Of a stretch of DNA of 64,000 bases, positions 23,701 through 37,330 are shown one piece after another. Position numbers and translations under genes: made by a program. The DNA is taken from positions 620,001-684,000 of the forward strand of contig JAJKFH010004158.1 of the NCBI GenBank assembly GCA_023333565.1, written 5' to 3'. The stretch's first letter is position 1. Each line of letters opens with the position of its first letter. This DNA comes from Puffinus mauretanicus. Taxonomy: Eukaryota > Chordata > Aves > Procellariiformes > Procellariidae. A model generated the notes under the pieces. It had not been told where the DNA came from, ran no database searches, and saw only the letters and a list, made by a program, of their open reading frames with translations.

Positions 23701-26232
23701 GAGCCTCTCACGGAGTGTCTTCTACTGATGAAGAGTCTTTCTGTAATTATTGCTCCCCATTGGAGCTGGGTGCAGAGCAAATGGAAAGGCTTTAAGCAGC
23801 ACACGCTCAAGGCAAAAGCTGAAAATATATTTTACAAGAGTAGCAAGCCAGTTTTTCACCATATTTTTATTCACCCCGGCCCTCCTTTTCTCCAGGCAGA
23901 AAAGCCAGACCCAGTGTATTTCCCTTGAGTCTTCCTCATGACATTATTAATAATAAAAATGTCTTTTCCACTGGATGGCTTCTGCAGTATCTGCCATCCT
24001 TCTCTTTCCACTACGGCAGCAACTGGCGATTGCATTTCCTTTAGGTGAAAGCTGTCCTCACAATATCTGCTTTTCTATTATACTAGTAATTGAGCAGCAA
24101 TCTGTCACTCACTCCAAAGGAGATAGAAAAAGTGGCGAACGACACGTCGTGTCATTTTAGGCCAGCAAATGTAAATGATTTTGAGCCACATCAAAAGACA
24201 AATGGGAACATCTGTTTCTTTTCCCCGGCATGGCAGTCAGTTGAAAAAACGGGAGTTTGAGAATTACAGTAGCACCGGACAAACAAAATAAGCACATCAG
24301 ACATTAAAATACCTACTTCTGGCCATATATTTTGCTTTCCCTTGCCAAGCTGACTACTGCCTGATAGGCGCTTGCTCTTCCTCTTGGCCTTTTTCTCTGC
24401 GATCAGCACGAAAATTCCCCCCCCCCAATGATATATACCCTCCTTTATATTTGGTGGAAAACAGGCTAAACAGTGATCAATCAGCAGACTCAGCAAGCTG
24501 GCAAAGCAAGCGGCACTTCTAACTAAACTAGAAAACCGGATACCCTGCGAGTGCCTGCCCATTTTATGTTAAGGAGAGGTATTTAGCATGCACAGTGATA
24601 TGCCAGCTGCGGTAGCAGCTCCAAAACGAAGCAGATGATATGATAAATAATAAGCCGGCAGTCAGATGGGAGAGAGCTGGGACAAGATCCCTACGAAAGT
24701 CCAGAGGGCAAACTCTCAGCAGCAGCACCAGAGCAGATTTTAGTATTCTCCCCATTTTCTCCGAGACCCTGGAGACACATGGCTTTTTACATCTTTCACT
24801 GTTCTTGCGACAAACATGGCAAGTCAAAATTATTAATAGCCTGCTGGCCTCTTGGCTCTTCCCATTTCAGAGCTGAATAAGTGCCAGGTTTGCTCATACA
24901 CCTACTCCTCTTCAGCAGTACCTTTCTTCACAAGCAGTCAGCGACGTACTTAGAGCTGAGGCTAAAGTCCGCGTCTCAAAAACCGGTGCAAAAAAGACAT
25001 TTTCCAGAAGAAAACAGAATTGCAGATAACGTGTTTTTAGTTAAAGGAAGAAATTCTGCATAACTGGTACAAACCAGTCTACTTCTACCCCTCCAACATA
25101 GATGTTCTCAATAAGAAAATTGTTTTCGCTACTGAGAAAGCTGTACTTCTATCATCCATGGTGTGTCAACAGTCAGAGTAAGGTTCCTTCAAACAACCTC
25201 CTCCTTCCTGGAGTAGAAATAAAAGAGGCGGAGGGCCAACGCCTCAGGCTCACATCTCGTTTGCCACTCTCGCGTATCTGTGTACGTATCACATCCCCGA
25301 GCACCAGGTTTGACCCTGGTACATCCCCGCATGGCTCTTGCCATGCAAGCCTGGGTGCATCCTCCAGGTTCTCCGGGTGGCCAGCGACCGTGCATCTCTC
25401 CTGCGGTCTGGCCTGCGACTCTCTCTCCAAGCTGGGCCAGGCTTCCATGACAAATGCAAATACAAACCAAGATCTGGCAGATAAAGGATGCCAGTTTTGC
25501 ATTATCTTTTTTACAGCACAAAAATACTGCCACAGTAATCACACTAATGATATGAAGGTCCTTCTAGGATAACAGGGAAACTAATTAATGAGAAAATTAA
25601 AAATATAGGCCTTGATCTTACAGCTGTTACATTCTGCACACGAGCAGATACGTCGTCTTCAGCGAAACTCTTAAAATGCGAGAAGAAAGCACACGTATAT
25701 CCATATATACGCTCACGATCATACGGCCTGCAACCATGTTCAGACTATTCCAGTGGCAAAACGATATCAGACATAAAACAAGAAGCACATACACACAAAG
25801 GCCATTATTGTAGAACTACAAAAGCATTAAAATGAATCATTAGGGTGGTGGCCTGAGGTTACCGAACATTTTCAGTTTGCATTTTAATTAAATTATGATT
25901 TAGGTCAGTTTTAATCACTACTTGTATATAACCCCTTTGGGGTAAATTTTAAGAAGGGTTAGTAAAGAGTTATCTGCAGTAATTGTTTAATGGAGTTATG
26001 AGACTTCTTCCCTCTGTGCTGCTTCAACAATTCACCTCACTGCAGAGGCAGAGCTGAACGCGCTGCTGTCAATGCACCCAGTCTAGCGAAGTTGTCAGCG
26101 TAATAAATAACAGGTTTTCATTTTCATGCAGCATTTTGTCAAGAATTGTCAGGAGTGTGGGAAAAGAATGAGAAAACTGTAGCTCGTGGGGATTATCTCA
26201 GAGGTTAAAAATAACGCTATTGTATTTCACCT

Positions 26233-26290
26233 ATTTAAGGCCCTGAGAAATATAGGAGCCTAATCTAAAGCCCACTGAAGTCACGAGGCG
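26233..26290. repeat. Degenerate old interspersed repeat (CCCACTGAAGTCAC type)
   Basis: The minus strand reads GTGACTTCAGTGGGCTTTAG followed by ATTAGGCTCC and CAGGGCC. This is the familiar form of a dispersed repeat in birds and reptiles. It explains part of a 152-codon open frame that covers it. Family name uncertain. Confidence 0.45.
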
Positions 26291-29200
26291 TGTTCCCCTT
26301 GCCGCACCCCTCCGTGGATCACAAGGCAAGTAACTCGGCTTCATTATACCTTTCCTGGCTAAGGAACAACCAGGGGACAACAGCAACAGCATCAAATTAG
26401 GTGCTTGGAAGACACGAGCGCTCAGATTTGTCCCAACCCACTTCATACATAACACTGCTGGGAACGCTGTGCTAGGCTGGGTTTTCACGGGGTGTAATTC
26501 TTCTGTCTCACATACAGCGCGACTCAGATTTTGCAATACAGGTGCCTGGCATAAGACATCTAAAATTTCATTGCCAAAGATGCTGATCATCACTATTTCT
26601 GACAATCTGCAACTGTGACTGTTCAAAACAAACGAAAGCAGACAACTCCTGGCAGCTTGAGCCGTCCAACATAACCAGAATACGGGCATCGTACCCTAGA
26701 CGTCATACGCAGCCTGTGCAGAGGACAAAGACACAACTGGCATTTTGATGCAAAAAATACACACCCTGTGCTGCACGGGTACTGTCGCTGTTATCATAGT
26801 ATACAGAAGTGGACAGAAATTGCTCATGTGAGTTGATGCACGTTGAAGAGCAGGCCGAAGCAGAGGTCAGAGCAGAACGGAGGAGCCCTGACTCCTAGCC
26901 CTATAGGCAGTCCTATCTAAGAGACAGAGAAAGAAAGGGACCCCATATGTGAAGGTGCACAATACGATCACAGATTTTATCGTTACTATGTCAATTTACC
27001 GTTGGTTCATACTTTCCTGGTGTGCCTAAGAGACTAGGTAACTGCACACTGTTAAGGGCTGGGGCACAGCTGCTTTTCCAAGCCGCGGTCAAAATAAAAC
27101 ATGAGAGCTATTTCAATTTTTTTTTTTTTAAGAGGTCACGAAATCATGTGGTGTGGCAACGTAACAATGTGAAGAAATGGACGGAGAAGCCACACGGGAG
27201 ATCACGCTTGTTAAAAACAGCGTAAAATGTGAACTAAAACATGGACTATTTTGCATCAATATTTCAGAATTAAGGGACCAGTCCTGTCTTCTGCACTGGA
27301 CCTGAACAATCACGATGGTTTACTGTTATTCACATCATGGTTAGAAATGAATTCCTTGACAGATGAGTCCCCTGCAGGTATGCTGGTTTGTCACTGTGTA
27401 TAATTCTCCTCTGACAACATTGCATTAGTCACTTTAGTAACTTAGTATTTTGCACCTTAGTTCATCTCAGGAGAAAGAAAATCTGCTCTGAAGCATCTAG
27501 AGTGAAAACAGGAATTGCAACCGTTTGCCTGGTATGGTTTACACACACGTACATTCGGCTGCTAGAAGAAAAACCCAAACAGGTAAATGGTCACCACAAC
27601 AGGACTGCACGTCACCTGCGGAGACCAAAATGAGCTGCATTTTCAAAGTTGTCTCGTGTAGCCACTGCACGGCAGTTTAATGAAACAGTAGAAACCACTT
27701 CAGCAATGGAAAGAATCTTCTAGGAAGGGTTTGCTGGGAGAGCAAATACAAATAAAAATACAGATAACGTCCTGTTTTTCCCCTGGCTAAGTGGAAGGTG
27801 ATCACCCGATATTCCGAGAGCTGTAATCGGTCAAGACAGATGGTGGACTTCAAAACAGAAGTGAAAAAAGAAGCTATCAACCAAAGTGGATAAGGGTTAA
27901 TAGCATCCCTTTAAATATAACCAAGCTGCATTAAGGTGAAACATTTCACAGACATGTTTGATACACACGCGTCCCAGGGAATTTCTTGTGTAGTACTTCA
28001 TCTTAATTTAAAATTTTATTTAAGCATTTGGTTTGGTGGCAAAAAGAATACAGTAACTTCTAAGCTATCTTAATAAGAAGCAGCACTTTTAAGGCTGAAT
28101 AAGAGAGTGTGTGTTTTTGAAGTACAATTATGTGTCTAGATGTTCATTTTTAGTAGATTACGAGTGGAGCAGAAATTCACTGAAGAATATTACCGCCCTG
28201 TGGGATGCAAAGAAGAAATGTAGCTACAATTTCTCAAATGATAAAAGAACTGCTTGCTATAAACCGAGGAACATTTTAAAACTAATCACATGTCAAATCT
28301 AGTTAATATTAATCCATACCTTAAAAAGAGAGACAATCAGGCCTGCATAGTATTAGAAGGCCCTTAGAAAAGACGCTTTGAACATCACCGTGTAACGGTA
28401 ACGCACAGCAGCTGTTGTACGCACCAGCCCCAGGCAGGAGCAAGCCCACCTCGGAGGAAAGCGGCACGAGCCAAGCGCTGTTGACTTTTGTGGGCGCGCA
28501 CACTATATCCCTCTCTATGAATCGAGGGAGGGAGCAGCGAAGCTGCAAAATTTGCGGTATATAAAGGAGAACCAGGAAGGGAAAGCCTTACGTTAATCTC
28601 ACAGTTAAAGGACTAAGCTGTAAAATGAGTTTTATTTTCTAGTCCCAAGACTATGCGCTTTTTGTCATTGGACAAAAACTTTCTGGGAGAAGGGATGAGG
28701 AGCCAGGGCGTCTCCCTCTCGGTGAACATCCTACCTAATCGCCGTGACCTGCTGAACCAATGAGTCGTCGAGATAAGATGCGACTCCATTTCGCTTCATT
28801 TCTACTGTGTACTCCAATCACTAGACCGACATCTCTCATGGACAGAGCGTCCACCGAGTGAGGCAGGAGCCTGCTGGGGAGCCTCGGACTCCTGACACTG
28901 CCAAGCAACATTTCAGACATTTGATTTTGCCCTTGAAAGCCAAGGGGTCAATAGTGTGATGACCCCATCAGGCAAAGGAACCAACTCTACCAACTATCTT
29001 AAAAGTGATTTGTGTTCATTTTGACCTTCCTGGCTTGGCTTATCCATCAAACTCTTCTCCTTCCCACCAAGTGAACAGAAAGCAGACAAAGTTCATCCCA
29101 GATGAGCAATTCCAACAAACCAGCTCCTCGCGCATATACTGAGCCTCAGCTAAGGTGATCGCATGAGACCAACAACTTATCAATCTATCAGGAAAGAATC

Positions 29201-29299
29201 TGGTCATTCATTTTGGGAGAAGTTTAGGAGAAAAGCTGGAGCAAGACAACTTGCAGAGCTCCAGTTCTGTCTTCGCATCCCTCGAGGGAGGGCAAGGAG

Positions 29300-29500
29300 G
29301 ATCCTGACCTCAGGAGGCACAGAAACGGCTTTTGTGGCATGGACTGATTATCTTTCTCCTGGAGGAGGAAAAAGATCAGGCATTTGTGCTGCTGTTATTA
29401 GATGTGTTAGTCATCTTTGATACAATATCGATCACCTGCAGACCATGGTGGGAACAGATGGGGCACCTCTTGGGCAGGCTCCGTTTCATATCTGAGAAAT
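29300..29500 (+). mobile_element. Fossil LINE reverse-transcriptase fragment (L2/CR1-like)
   Basis: Two plus-strand frames carry pieces of one non-LTR reverse transcriptase. From 29322 one frame reads ETAFVAWTDYL, like the ETALLRVxNDLL segment of L2-type elements. A second frame, from 29374, reads QAFVLLLLDVLVIFDTISI, which matches motif A of these enzymes (LLDLSAAFDTV form) including the catalytic Asp of FDT. A frameshift between the two and poor similarity afterwards show a dead, old copy. L2 is favoured over CR1 by the ETA block, but this is from memory. Confidence 0.6.
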
Positions 29501-30733
29501 CCCATAAGGAAGGAAAGGGCAAACAGTTTTGCTTCTCCCAGTATTAAGAAAATCTATTGCACGCATCTCGCCATTCAGTACGTACAGGAGGACATTTGGG
29601 GAGGTAGCTAAGGGAAATAAGGAACATTTTAAATTTTTGTTTTGTTAGACTTCTGTAAAAATTGTTTGCTTTTGCTTGGTTACGATCAGCAAGGTTGAGA
29701 ACAGGTGACCTGTGGCATATGTGCTACTCGTGGCTGCTATGCTGTGACAAGTACTGCCACTTTGTCTATGTAATTAGGATTGTGCTATGAAGCCACTGAA
29801 GTAAGACGTGCTAAGTTTTGTTTAGAGCCAAACGTATTTTTCTCACCTGAGACTTTACAATCACTCAATCACTGAGTGCACCTGACCGAGGGGAAAGGCA
29901 AAATTGTCACTGGCTGATTTTTCTCTCCCAGGATCTGGGAAAGGGGGGAAAATTACACCGTATGTTTGCACATGTCAAACCTGAAATACTGCAGGGAACC
30001 TGGGAGTAAAGAATGTTTCTCCACGTATCCAGTCTATTCATTTCCCCAGACAATAACCCGCGTTACAATGAAAAACTGAATACAACCATCGACAAGAGAA
30101 TCTGCTATGCAGTCCACACTTGCTTTTCTCTATCAACGGTCTGAAGGCAGAGAACAATATATCTAATAGCATAATAACAGCCACCATTAATACTTTAGAG
30201 GTTCAGTATAAAATTGCTTTTATTAGCATGTCAAGTGTTTATTTTAGCTTACTGCAAAACAAGCTCCTTACATGCTGCCACTTATTCGACTTTCCTTGAT
30301 TGCAGAGAGGGTAATAATGAAGGAGCCTACTTTCCGCGATCTTCTGTGGAGATTTTTACATGCGCTGAAAAGATATCGCTCCATTACCTCTAGCCAATGA
30401 ACCAGCTTGGTGTGCTGGAGAAAAATATTACAGCAGAAATATTACTAAACTCAGTGGAATAGTTTTTACAGACTGCCACAAGGGCATGAATGAGGCTGTT
30501 AAAATAGCAAGCTGTATTCCCATCTTCGGTCTAAAGGGACACTGACAGCTAAGCAGAGGAAAAAATATCTGGTTCTTCCTGTGCCTCAGTCTGTATTTGT
30601 TAAATATTTTATATCTGGTCATGTTACCGAGGGGAAAATAATATCTTATGTTAAATATAAGAATCTTTGGACTTGTTTTTATTGCTAAAAGCTATGGGTT
30701 GGGTTTTTTTTTGTTTGTTTGCTGTTTTTTTTC

Positions 30734-30797
30734 GGGGGGTGAGGGGAAGGGGGCGGGGAGGGCTAAGGGGGGTGATGGTGGGTGGGGAGGCGGTGGA
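30734..30797 (+). repeat. G-rich tract with G-quadruplex potential
   Basis: G runs of 6, 4, 5, 4, 3, 6, 3 and 4 bases are separated by loops of one to ten bases, just after a T-rich run with TTTG units. The G-rich strand is the non-sense strand for MACROD2; the transcript would carry the C-rich copy. Confidence 0.75.
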
Positions 30798-33216
30798 TGG
30801 TGTTTCATGTGGGGTACCTAAAGCATGTGAACTATCCCAAAGTTAAAACACACTGAACACAAAGCACTTCAGTTTTACCATGAGGAAAATTCAACAAAGT
30901 TGACCTCAGGCAGAGTTTGGCTTTATTGTGTTTTATTTGAGACTGTTTATATGCATTAGCTACTCAGAAGTTCTTTTAAAAAGAAAGAGAAAAAAAAGAA
31001 AAAGGCAGTTTTTTGGAAGTGAAGACAAACTCCTACCTAAATAAAATTACTCAGACACGTAGTTCTGGTTCATGTCACATATTCACAGCTTTCATAATCT
31101 TCAAGGCTCCCCATTAAAAGTTCTTTTAATTAGTCAAAACCAACAGCTAATAATTAGAACAGTAGACACTAAATCCTATCCTCAGACAAATGTGTGCAAA
31201 TCCCATTTACTTAAATGGAAACGGCTCACAGGTGTGTTGCATTAGACTCTAGCCACTCGGCAACTTTATAGGAATTCAGTGTCTGGAGCCCAACGGCTTG
31301 ACTCCTCTTCAAAACAGAGGCACAGGTAATGCCACAGAAATCTGATCCAGGTTTCTTCCCCAGCCCCTCTCAGCGAACACTTTAATTACCTTTTTTTTTC
31401 CCCCATCACAACCGCCCTCCAAGTTTAAATTTAGACTTCCAATCCTGAACATTACAAGCCTGATTCCTGCCTAAGGAGAAGAGGACTCCGTCACCGCCTT
31501 GATTAAATTCTGCAGCAGTGATTATGCGTTACAGGCCTCAATTCTGCATCAGCAAAATCTACTGTACGGCATCAAATTCAAGGAGTTCAGGCATTTTACA
31601 GCTCGAGGGTAATGCAATCATTCTATTGCCATGCTATTTACTTCACCCTTCCAATGCATTTGTTTGTGCTCCACAAAGTGAACTGCAGGTCACCAGGAAA
31701 CATTGACAGGCATAGTAAACTAGGAAACCGTATCTAGTAAGGCACAGAAATGGTGGAACAACATCAGTTATTCTTTCAATGGAAGGAAAACCTTACGCTT
31801 TTGCAACACTGCTTTTTCCCCTCTTTTTTTTTTTTGACACTGATACAATGAAAGCTTTTAGCCACACTCCAAATGAAAATATATCATAAAAACTATTATC
31901 GTTTCGCCTATTTAGGAATATGGAAAATGACACCGTGATCCCACACGCTGTTTAGCCTGCATACAAATCGACATGTGGTTTGTCATCACTGAATTCTCTA
32001 ATCCAAACATAAAATTGGTATTTTAATTTCAGCTGGGTTTAGTGCAGCTTGAAAGGCAAGAAGACCAGTCAGGATGAGATTTCTTGGGTCCCCCCCCCCT
32101 CCACCTTCCAGGCGATGACAGCTATTGCTTTAAGTACTTGCCATTAACAACCAGTCACAATGTTAGTGACAGGACGTTAGTAGCAGTTACTTAAAGTGAT
32201 AGATGTTAACGTTTTTCTGCTCTTTATGACTCACACCATACCCCAGTCAGAATATTTTAGGAGCTGAATGCACAGCGCTGGGTCAAAACGATGAAGATCG
32301 TGGAGCCACTGGTTGAGGTGCAGAATGAGACGCGTCATTTGAGGAACATTAGCTCAAAGAGAACCCATGATAAGGAACTGTCATGGATTAAAGATTAAGG
32401 TTCATCCTTTTAACTATTTCACGTAAGGGGAATTCTCCAGCATCGGGGCATTTTGCTCTTCCACACGTACGAGAGCAACGTGAAACTCTGCACTCTGAAA
32501 ATGTGTCTTTGATGTTAACATCTTTTAACAACTCTCCCAATGAGATACAGATTAAGAAAAAATACTTTGGTCCAATTTTAGAACAACGTAGACCACGTTT
32601 ACCTCTGTACACACGGACAAGCTGCCTTGTGAAGGCTCAAATGCACGAAAGCACTCTTACAGGAACAACACTACAGGCATAATGTTAAGCTCCTGCGACT
32701 TCTGACCATGGATAGATGTAACACACTGCATAAGGTCTAGAGCCATAAACATCGAAACAGGAGTAGAAAGGGATACAGCAAAAATTTCTTCCAGCAAAGG
32801 AAAGCAAGAATTTTATTGCTCCGTGTTTTGCAGCAGGTAGCTGATCTACCTGACCAACTTAACCAACCAGACTATGACCCAAGCCCTGCAAAACATGCAT
32901 TACATTTTGCATTATTAATTACATAAAGTCAGAACAGGTTAGAGATAAAATAGCAACAATTTCTCATTTTATATCAGCAATAATTAGTAGCCCATCGCAT
33001 AAAAAAAGCATTTGTAATTCTGAATCTACCTTGAGATGAAATATACTTCAGAAGAATTACAATCTCATGATCTAGGCCAAAAGGAACTTTCCAAGTGTGT
33101 GCAAACAACATTCTTAAATGAAAGTTTTCCAGTTCTTTCCCAAGAATTCAGAGTAAACCTTTCCCCCCAAAATGCAAAACTGATTAATAGCTCTGAAAAG
33201 CTGTCAGACCACCTAC

Positions 33217-33300
33217 CTTCAGCATTATCTTGCAGGTCCTCAGGCTGCTCTGCTTTGCTCTTGGTGGGGGATGGAGGCTGGCCTTTTTGTTCCAATCCTT
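33217..33300 (-). CDS. MACROD2: MACROD2 tail exon with SPTKSK motif (84 bases, phase 1-1)
   Basis: The acceptor is ATGTTTAAAG, with a T-run upstream. The donor is GAAG|GTAGGT. The exon encodes 28 residues beginning EGLEQKGQPPSPTKSK and ending AEQPEDLQDNAE. It is less acidic than its neighbours, with 7 Asp/Glu and 3 Lys, and holds a Ser-Pro site followed by basic residues, a plausible proline-directed kinase target. I cannot place a counterpart in the canonical human protein from memory: there the DDNNEE segment leads almost directly into the ENGPEEKQ segment, which corresponds to the next exon here. It may be bird- or sauropsid-specific, or an alternatively spliced exon missing from the isoform I recall. 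The splice sites, open frame and phase support it as real. Confidence 0.82.
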
Positions 33301-36300
33301 CTTTAAACATAAAAAAACCCCCATATATTATTTTGAAATTGTTTTATTGTATCAAATATTACTATGCGTGACACCGCAACTGTGAGCGCCTTTTATCTCA
33401 GCACTCCATTCAGTACCAGATGCCTATCTTTCTCTTATTAAAATTAATTACTGCGTCATCTGTTATAAAAGTCATAATAAGTATCTTTCAACATGGACTG
33501 GACTTTCCCTAACTTTCACACAACAGCAGTGAAGAAAGCTCATGCTAAAATAACCTACTTCTTCACAAGCTCTTAATCTTTTCAGAAATAAAAATAATAA
33601 TAATGTTTTAATTTGTAGTTTTTAATGAAATATACGTTATACTGCGTTATGGAACTGTGGAGAAATAATCTGAACGAAATGATTTTTCCCTCTCAGCTCA
33701 ATTCTCCATTCAATGTTATAACATGGTAACAAATGAATATTGACCGAAATCAGTAATGAAATGAAAGGTAGGGAAGCAAGTTTGATAGTGAAGTGAAGGT
33801 AAGGAAATGAAAGCTTTACGAGATAGAAATGTTCTGGTTGAAAAAATCCATTCCAACCTTTTAGCCAGAAAGCAACAGGAAGATGGAAGAAAAGGAAAAT
33901 CTCCTAAGTAAAAACAGTAACTGAGGCCAGTGAAGTTTAAGATCTCCCCTATTTGAAGGGACTGAAGTTCACAGTGTTTAATATCAGTTGGTTAAACTTT
34001 AAAAATTCTGAACTTTTTCTACAACATTTTCAAGATATCCTGTCATCTTAACATAAAGGATGAAATTACTGTCTGTTGCTAAGATAGACCTCAAGGCACA
34101 AACCGGTAGCACGGAAAGCCTGTTAGTACAAAAGGGAGGCCAAGCTGGAAATTAATCATAAAAAACATTTGTAAATTAAGACATTTAATGAAAGCAGGTT
34201 CAATAATTAAAACATTCTTCAAACATTGTTGCTTAACCACGACAGCAGAGAATGGCAGACAATTTAAACTCAATTCATTGCACCTATTGAATCTATTCAA
34301 CTGCGATGGGAAAATGACTTTCTATCATTTGACTTTCTGTCAAACCTCCCGATTCCCTGTGGCCAACTCAGGGCTTGGGTGAAGGAGAAGCCTAAAGAAA
34401 ACACACTTGTGTGCGTGCCGGAAAGGAATCTTGACCACATATAAGCAGGAAATTTAGGAAGACATATGACCATGCTTGATTTAGCCCTATTGCCACGCTG
34501 TGAGAAAATAAGAATCGTGGTATTACCTCAAACTGATTAGCTAATTAGCAACTGGGAAAAAAGCTATCTACATGTGTATGATAAATTGCTTAAGTGTTCT
34601 GAAAACTCCCATCTCTTCTGCTGTCATACATACCCTACGCAATCATCTACTCTGTACGTCGCTGGATTTTTAAACAGCTCTCAGCAATCAGATGCCCAGT
34701 TTTCATAAAGGACTCGGCTCTGCTAAGAGCTCTAGATACTATCCTTTTATCTCCTACCCTTCCACAACTACATATATCTAGAACCAAAATGCTAAAAGTT
34801 TCCAAACTTTTCCAAGCATGAAAGAAGTAAGCGAGAATGCGGAAAGGGAACTTGCAGGGTCCAGGGGAATATTGTGTTCGTTCAAGAGACAAAAAGGGAG
34901 TGAATCCTTGGCTTTGCATGGAGCCCAGGAAACTCAGAAACGTTCTCTGTCTGCCCTCCTGGGACACTGGTTATTCCACTGTACTTATGTCCAAAAAGAA
35001 GAGCCACAGATTGGGAAGCTGGCAGGAATTTACGTGAAGCAATAGCTCAAAATGTCAACAAAAGCTCCAAAATGGAGATCTGTATGCGAGTAATTTAAAT
35101 TCCATCTCACTTGCTTAATTTTAAGGAATGAGCATTACCCAAAAAAGCCAAACTGAATATTGTTCTTAAAAATCTCTTCTAGAATGGAATTTGTTTCATT
35201 ATAGAATTCCATACAGTTCAGAGCATGAAGGGCCCTTAGCGATCAGTAAATAAGGCGAGTTACTGCAAAGTAGAACATGCTCTGAGGTTTGGCTTGGTAT
35301 CAGGAGGTAGACCTTTCCCAACCGCACTTAACATAGGACATGTCATGTGTCACGTCATCACATTTGCTCATCTGAATTTGAAATTCAAATACAATATTTT
35401 GAGGAAAACAAGAGTTTTCAAGTGCTAAGATGAATTTATTTCTGGAGTGGTGAAAATGTAGGAGTAACCACAAGAAATACTGTGGGGGAAAAAAACAACG
35501 GCAAAACCCGCCAAATAAAGACACACTTTGTCAACCCTTTAAAAGGGTCACTCAGGAGCAATGGTGATAGAGTTCAACAAGAACTTCAATACAAAAGAGA
35601 GATCCTGAAAATAACCAGGCTTTTAAAGATTGATTCCTGCCAACACTCTCCCATTCTTTAAAAAAATAACTTGAATATTTATAGTGGACCATATTGATGT
35701 ATGGCTTCTTTGGTTCTAATGCCACTCTGAACTACCTGCTACGTTCCCTTTTTTGATTGACAACGATTCACATCAGGGAATCGAATCAATAGGAGTGTTT
35801 CAATCAACACTCACCCCTCTAGTGATGAATTTTATCATCTAACCAATCTGTGAGGCTTCCTCCAGTCCCGCAAGTCAAATGTCAATCAAGTTTAAGTGCA
35901 AATGTCCAGCCAGGTCTTTCAGGAGTATCTGAATACATTAGATAATATAACCAACATCTTAATTGACAGCACAAAGACGGAGAGGGAGGAGGCTTACATT
36001 CAGAGAAGTCAGAACTGTTACTATCTCAAAAGAAATGATCTTTTTGCACTCTATAAAGAACCTTAAAATGCTCACAAAAGGATGTAGAGGCACTGTCCCA
36101 AGAGAACAAGATTTCAATCACAATTTCACTGCTTTTTAGCAGATTTCCCTCATTCCAGAGACAGAAAAGGATTTGTACAGGCTTCAAAATAATGTCTTTT
36201 TATTATGGTCAAAATACAACTCTTAACCCTTTCTGCTCTCCAACAGTATGTATGCCTTTCACAACAGTTAGCCAAATATTACAGAAATTTTGCCTGCGAA

Positions 36301-37261
36301 TTTCTGTTTAAAAACAGCACACCTAGACAGGTGTCTGAACTGATCGTATTAAAAGCTTTTCTAATCGCGATCATCTGTGTAAAAAGGTTTCTGAGCTCTA
36401 ACGCTGGGAGAAATGATTCTTCTTTATAGGCTAATTCAGAGGGTCAACAAGCCACTTAAATCTCACAGTGTGTCTCCAAGTAAGCTATTCCCCAAATCCC
36501 TCACAACTTCCAAATCTCTCTGGTTACAAGTGATTGCTATTTCCATCTCAGAAAAAAAGAGAAAGTCTCTCTCCAAAAAAAAAGCGTCCAAGTATAAGAG
36601 TGTGCACACAGTGGAACGTACAAAGAAATTCTGTATTTATAGGGCATTGTTTATAATAGGGCTTCTCTTGTTAGTGTGAACGAGATCCTTTGTCCTGCCA
36701 TTCTAGCTGGCTGCGGCTTCTGAAGTAATGAATAGGTGGTTAATTAGGATGCTCAGGATAGAAACGGGATAACCAGCAGGGCATTTATTACAAACAACTA
36801 TTAGATGGGAAATGAGAGACAGTAGTGTGGCAACATTCACACAGGTGAGGTCAAAAGGTTTTGGTACCTGCTGGAGAGTGAAGCTGAACAGGTTGAAGGC
36901 GAATATAGATTCAGAACTGAAACTTTTTTCTGTGTGGTGGTTTTTTGTTTTTGTTTTTTTTTTTTTTTTGAATGGTAAGAGAATTAAATTATGTCAGTGC
37001 ATAATAATGCGGCACTATTGTGTAGGAATCTGGACCGTGCTTCTCATAATAGCACATGCTTCTATAATTTCCACATGCAATCACTGCAATCGCGCACACA
37101 ATTATGGCAGTATTAGGGCTTATTTTGCACGCTTCTGTGCATGGATATGTGAATCTATGGGTATAAAAGCAAAGTCCTTCAGAAGTTAAAGTTTAGAATA
37201 ATCTTCCTTTAATGGAGCTTAAAACATTAAGCATCATGACTCTGCAGTGCTAAATCACTGA

Positions 37262-37330
37262 AGTTAAAGGTGGACAAGACTATTAGGTCATCTGGTCCTT
37301 CTCTTTGCTTACATAGGAAATCATTCATAA
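37262..37330. repeat. Possible CR1-like LINE fragment
   Basis: GGACAAGACTATTAGGTCAT followed by CTGGTCC resembles the ACCATTAGATCATCTAGTC segment of old CR1-type repeats in birds and turtles. The match is short and unscored. Confidence 0.3.

Larger units (their letters stand above)
20785..33216 (-). other. MACROD2: MACROD2 intron (12.43 kb)
   Basis: Holds repeat fragments near 25605 and 26233, the LINE reverse-transcriptase fossil at 29300-29500, the G-rich tract at 30734-30797, a C run near 24419 and another near 32091. A T run lies at 27117-27129. No additional MACROD2 exon or nested gene could be supported; the longer open frames at 25102-25572 and 26231-26689 have no protein-like features. 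Confidence 0.8.

Noticed and set aside
25310..25440. tRNA-like boxes on the minus strand (TGGCCCAGCTTGG and GGTCAAACCTGG)
   Set aside because: The two boxes are too far apart for a tRNA, and no cloverleaf stems can be drawn.
25102..25572. 156-codon plus-strand frame and overlapping minus-strand frames of similar length
   Set aside because: The stretch is GC-rich and short of stops in several frames at once, which is compositional; no conserved motif is visible.
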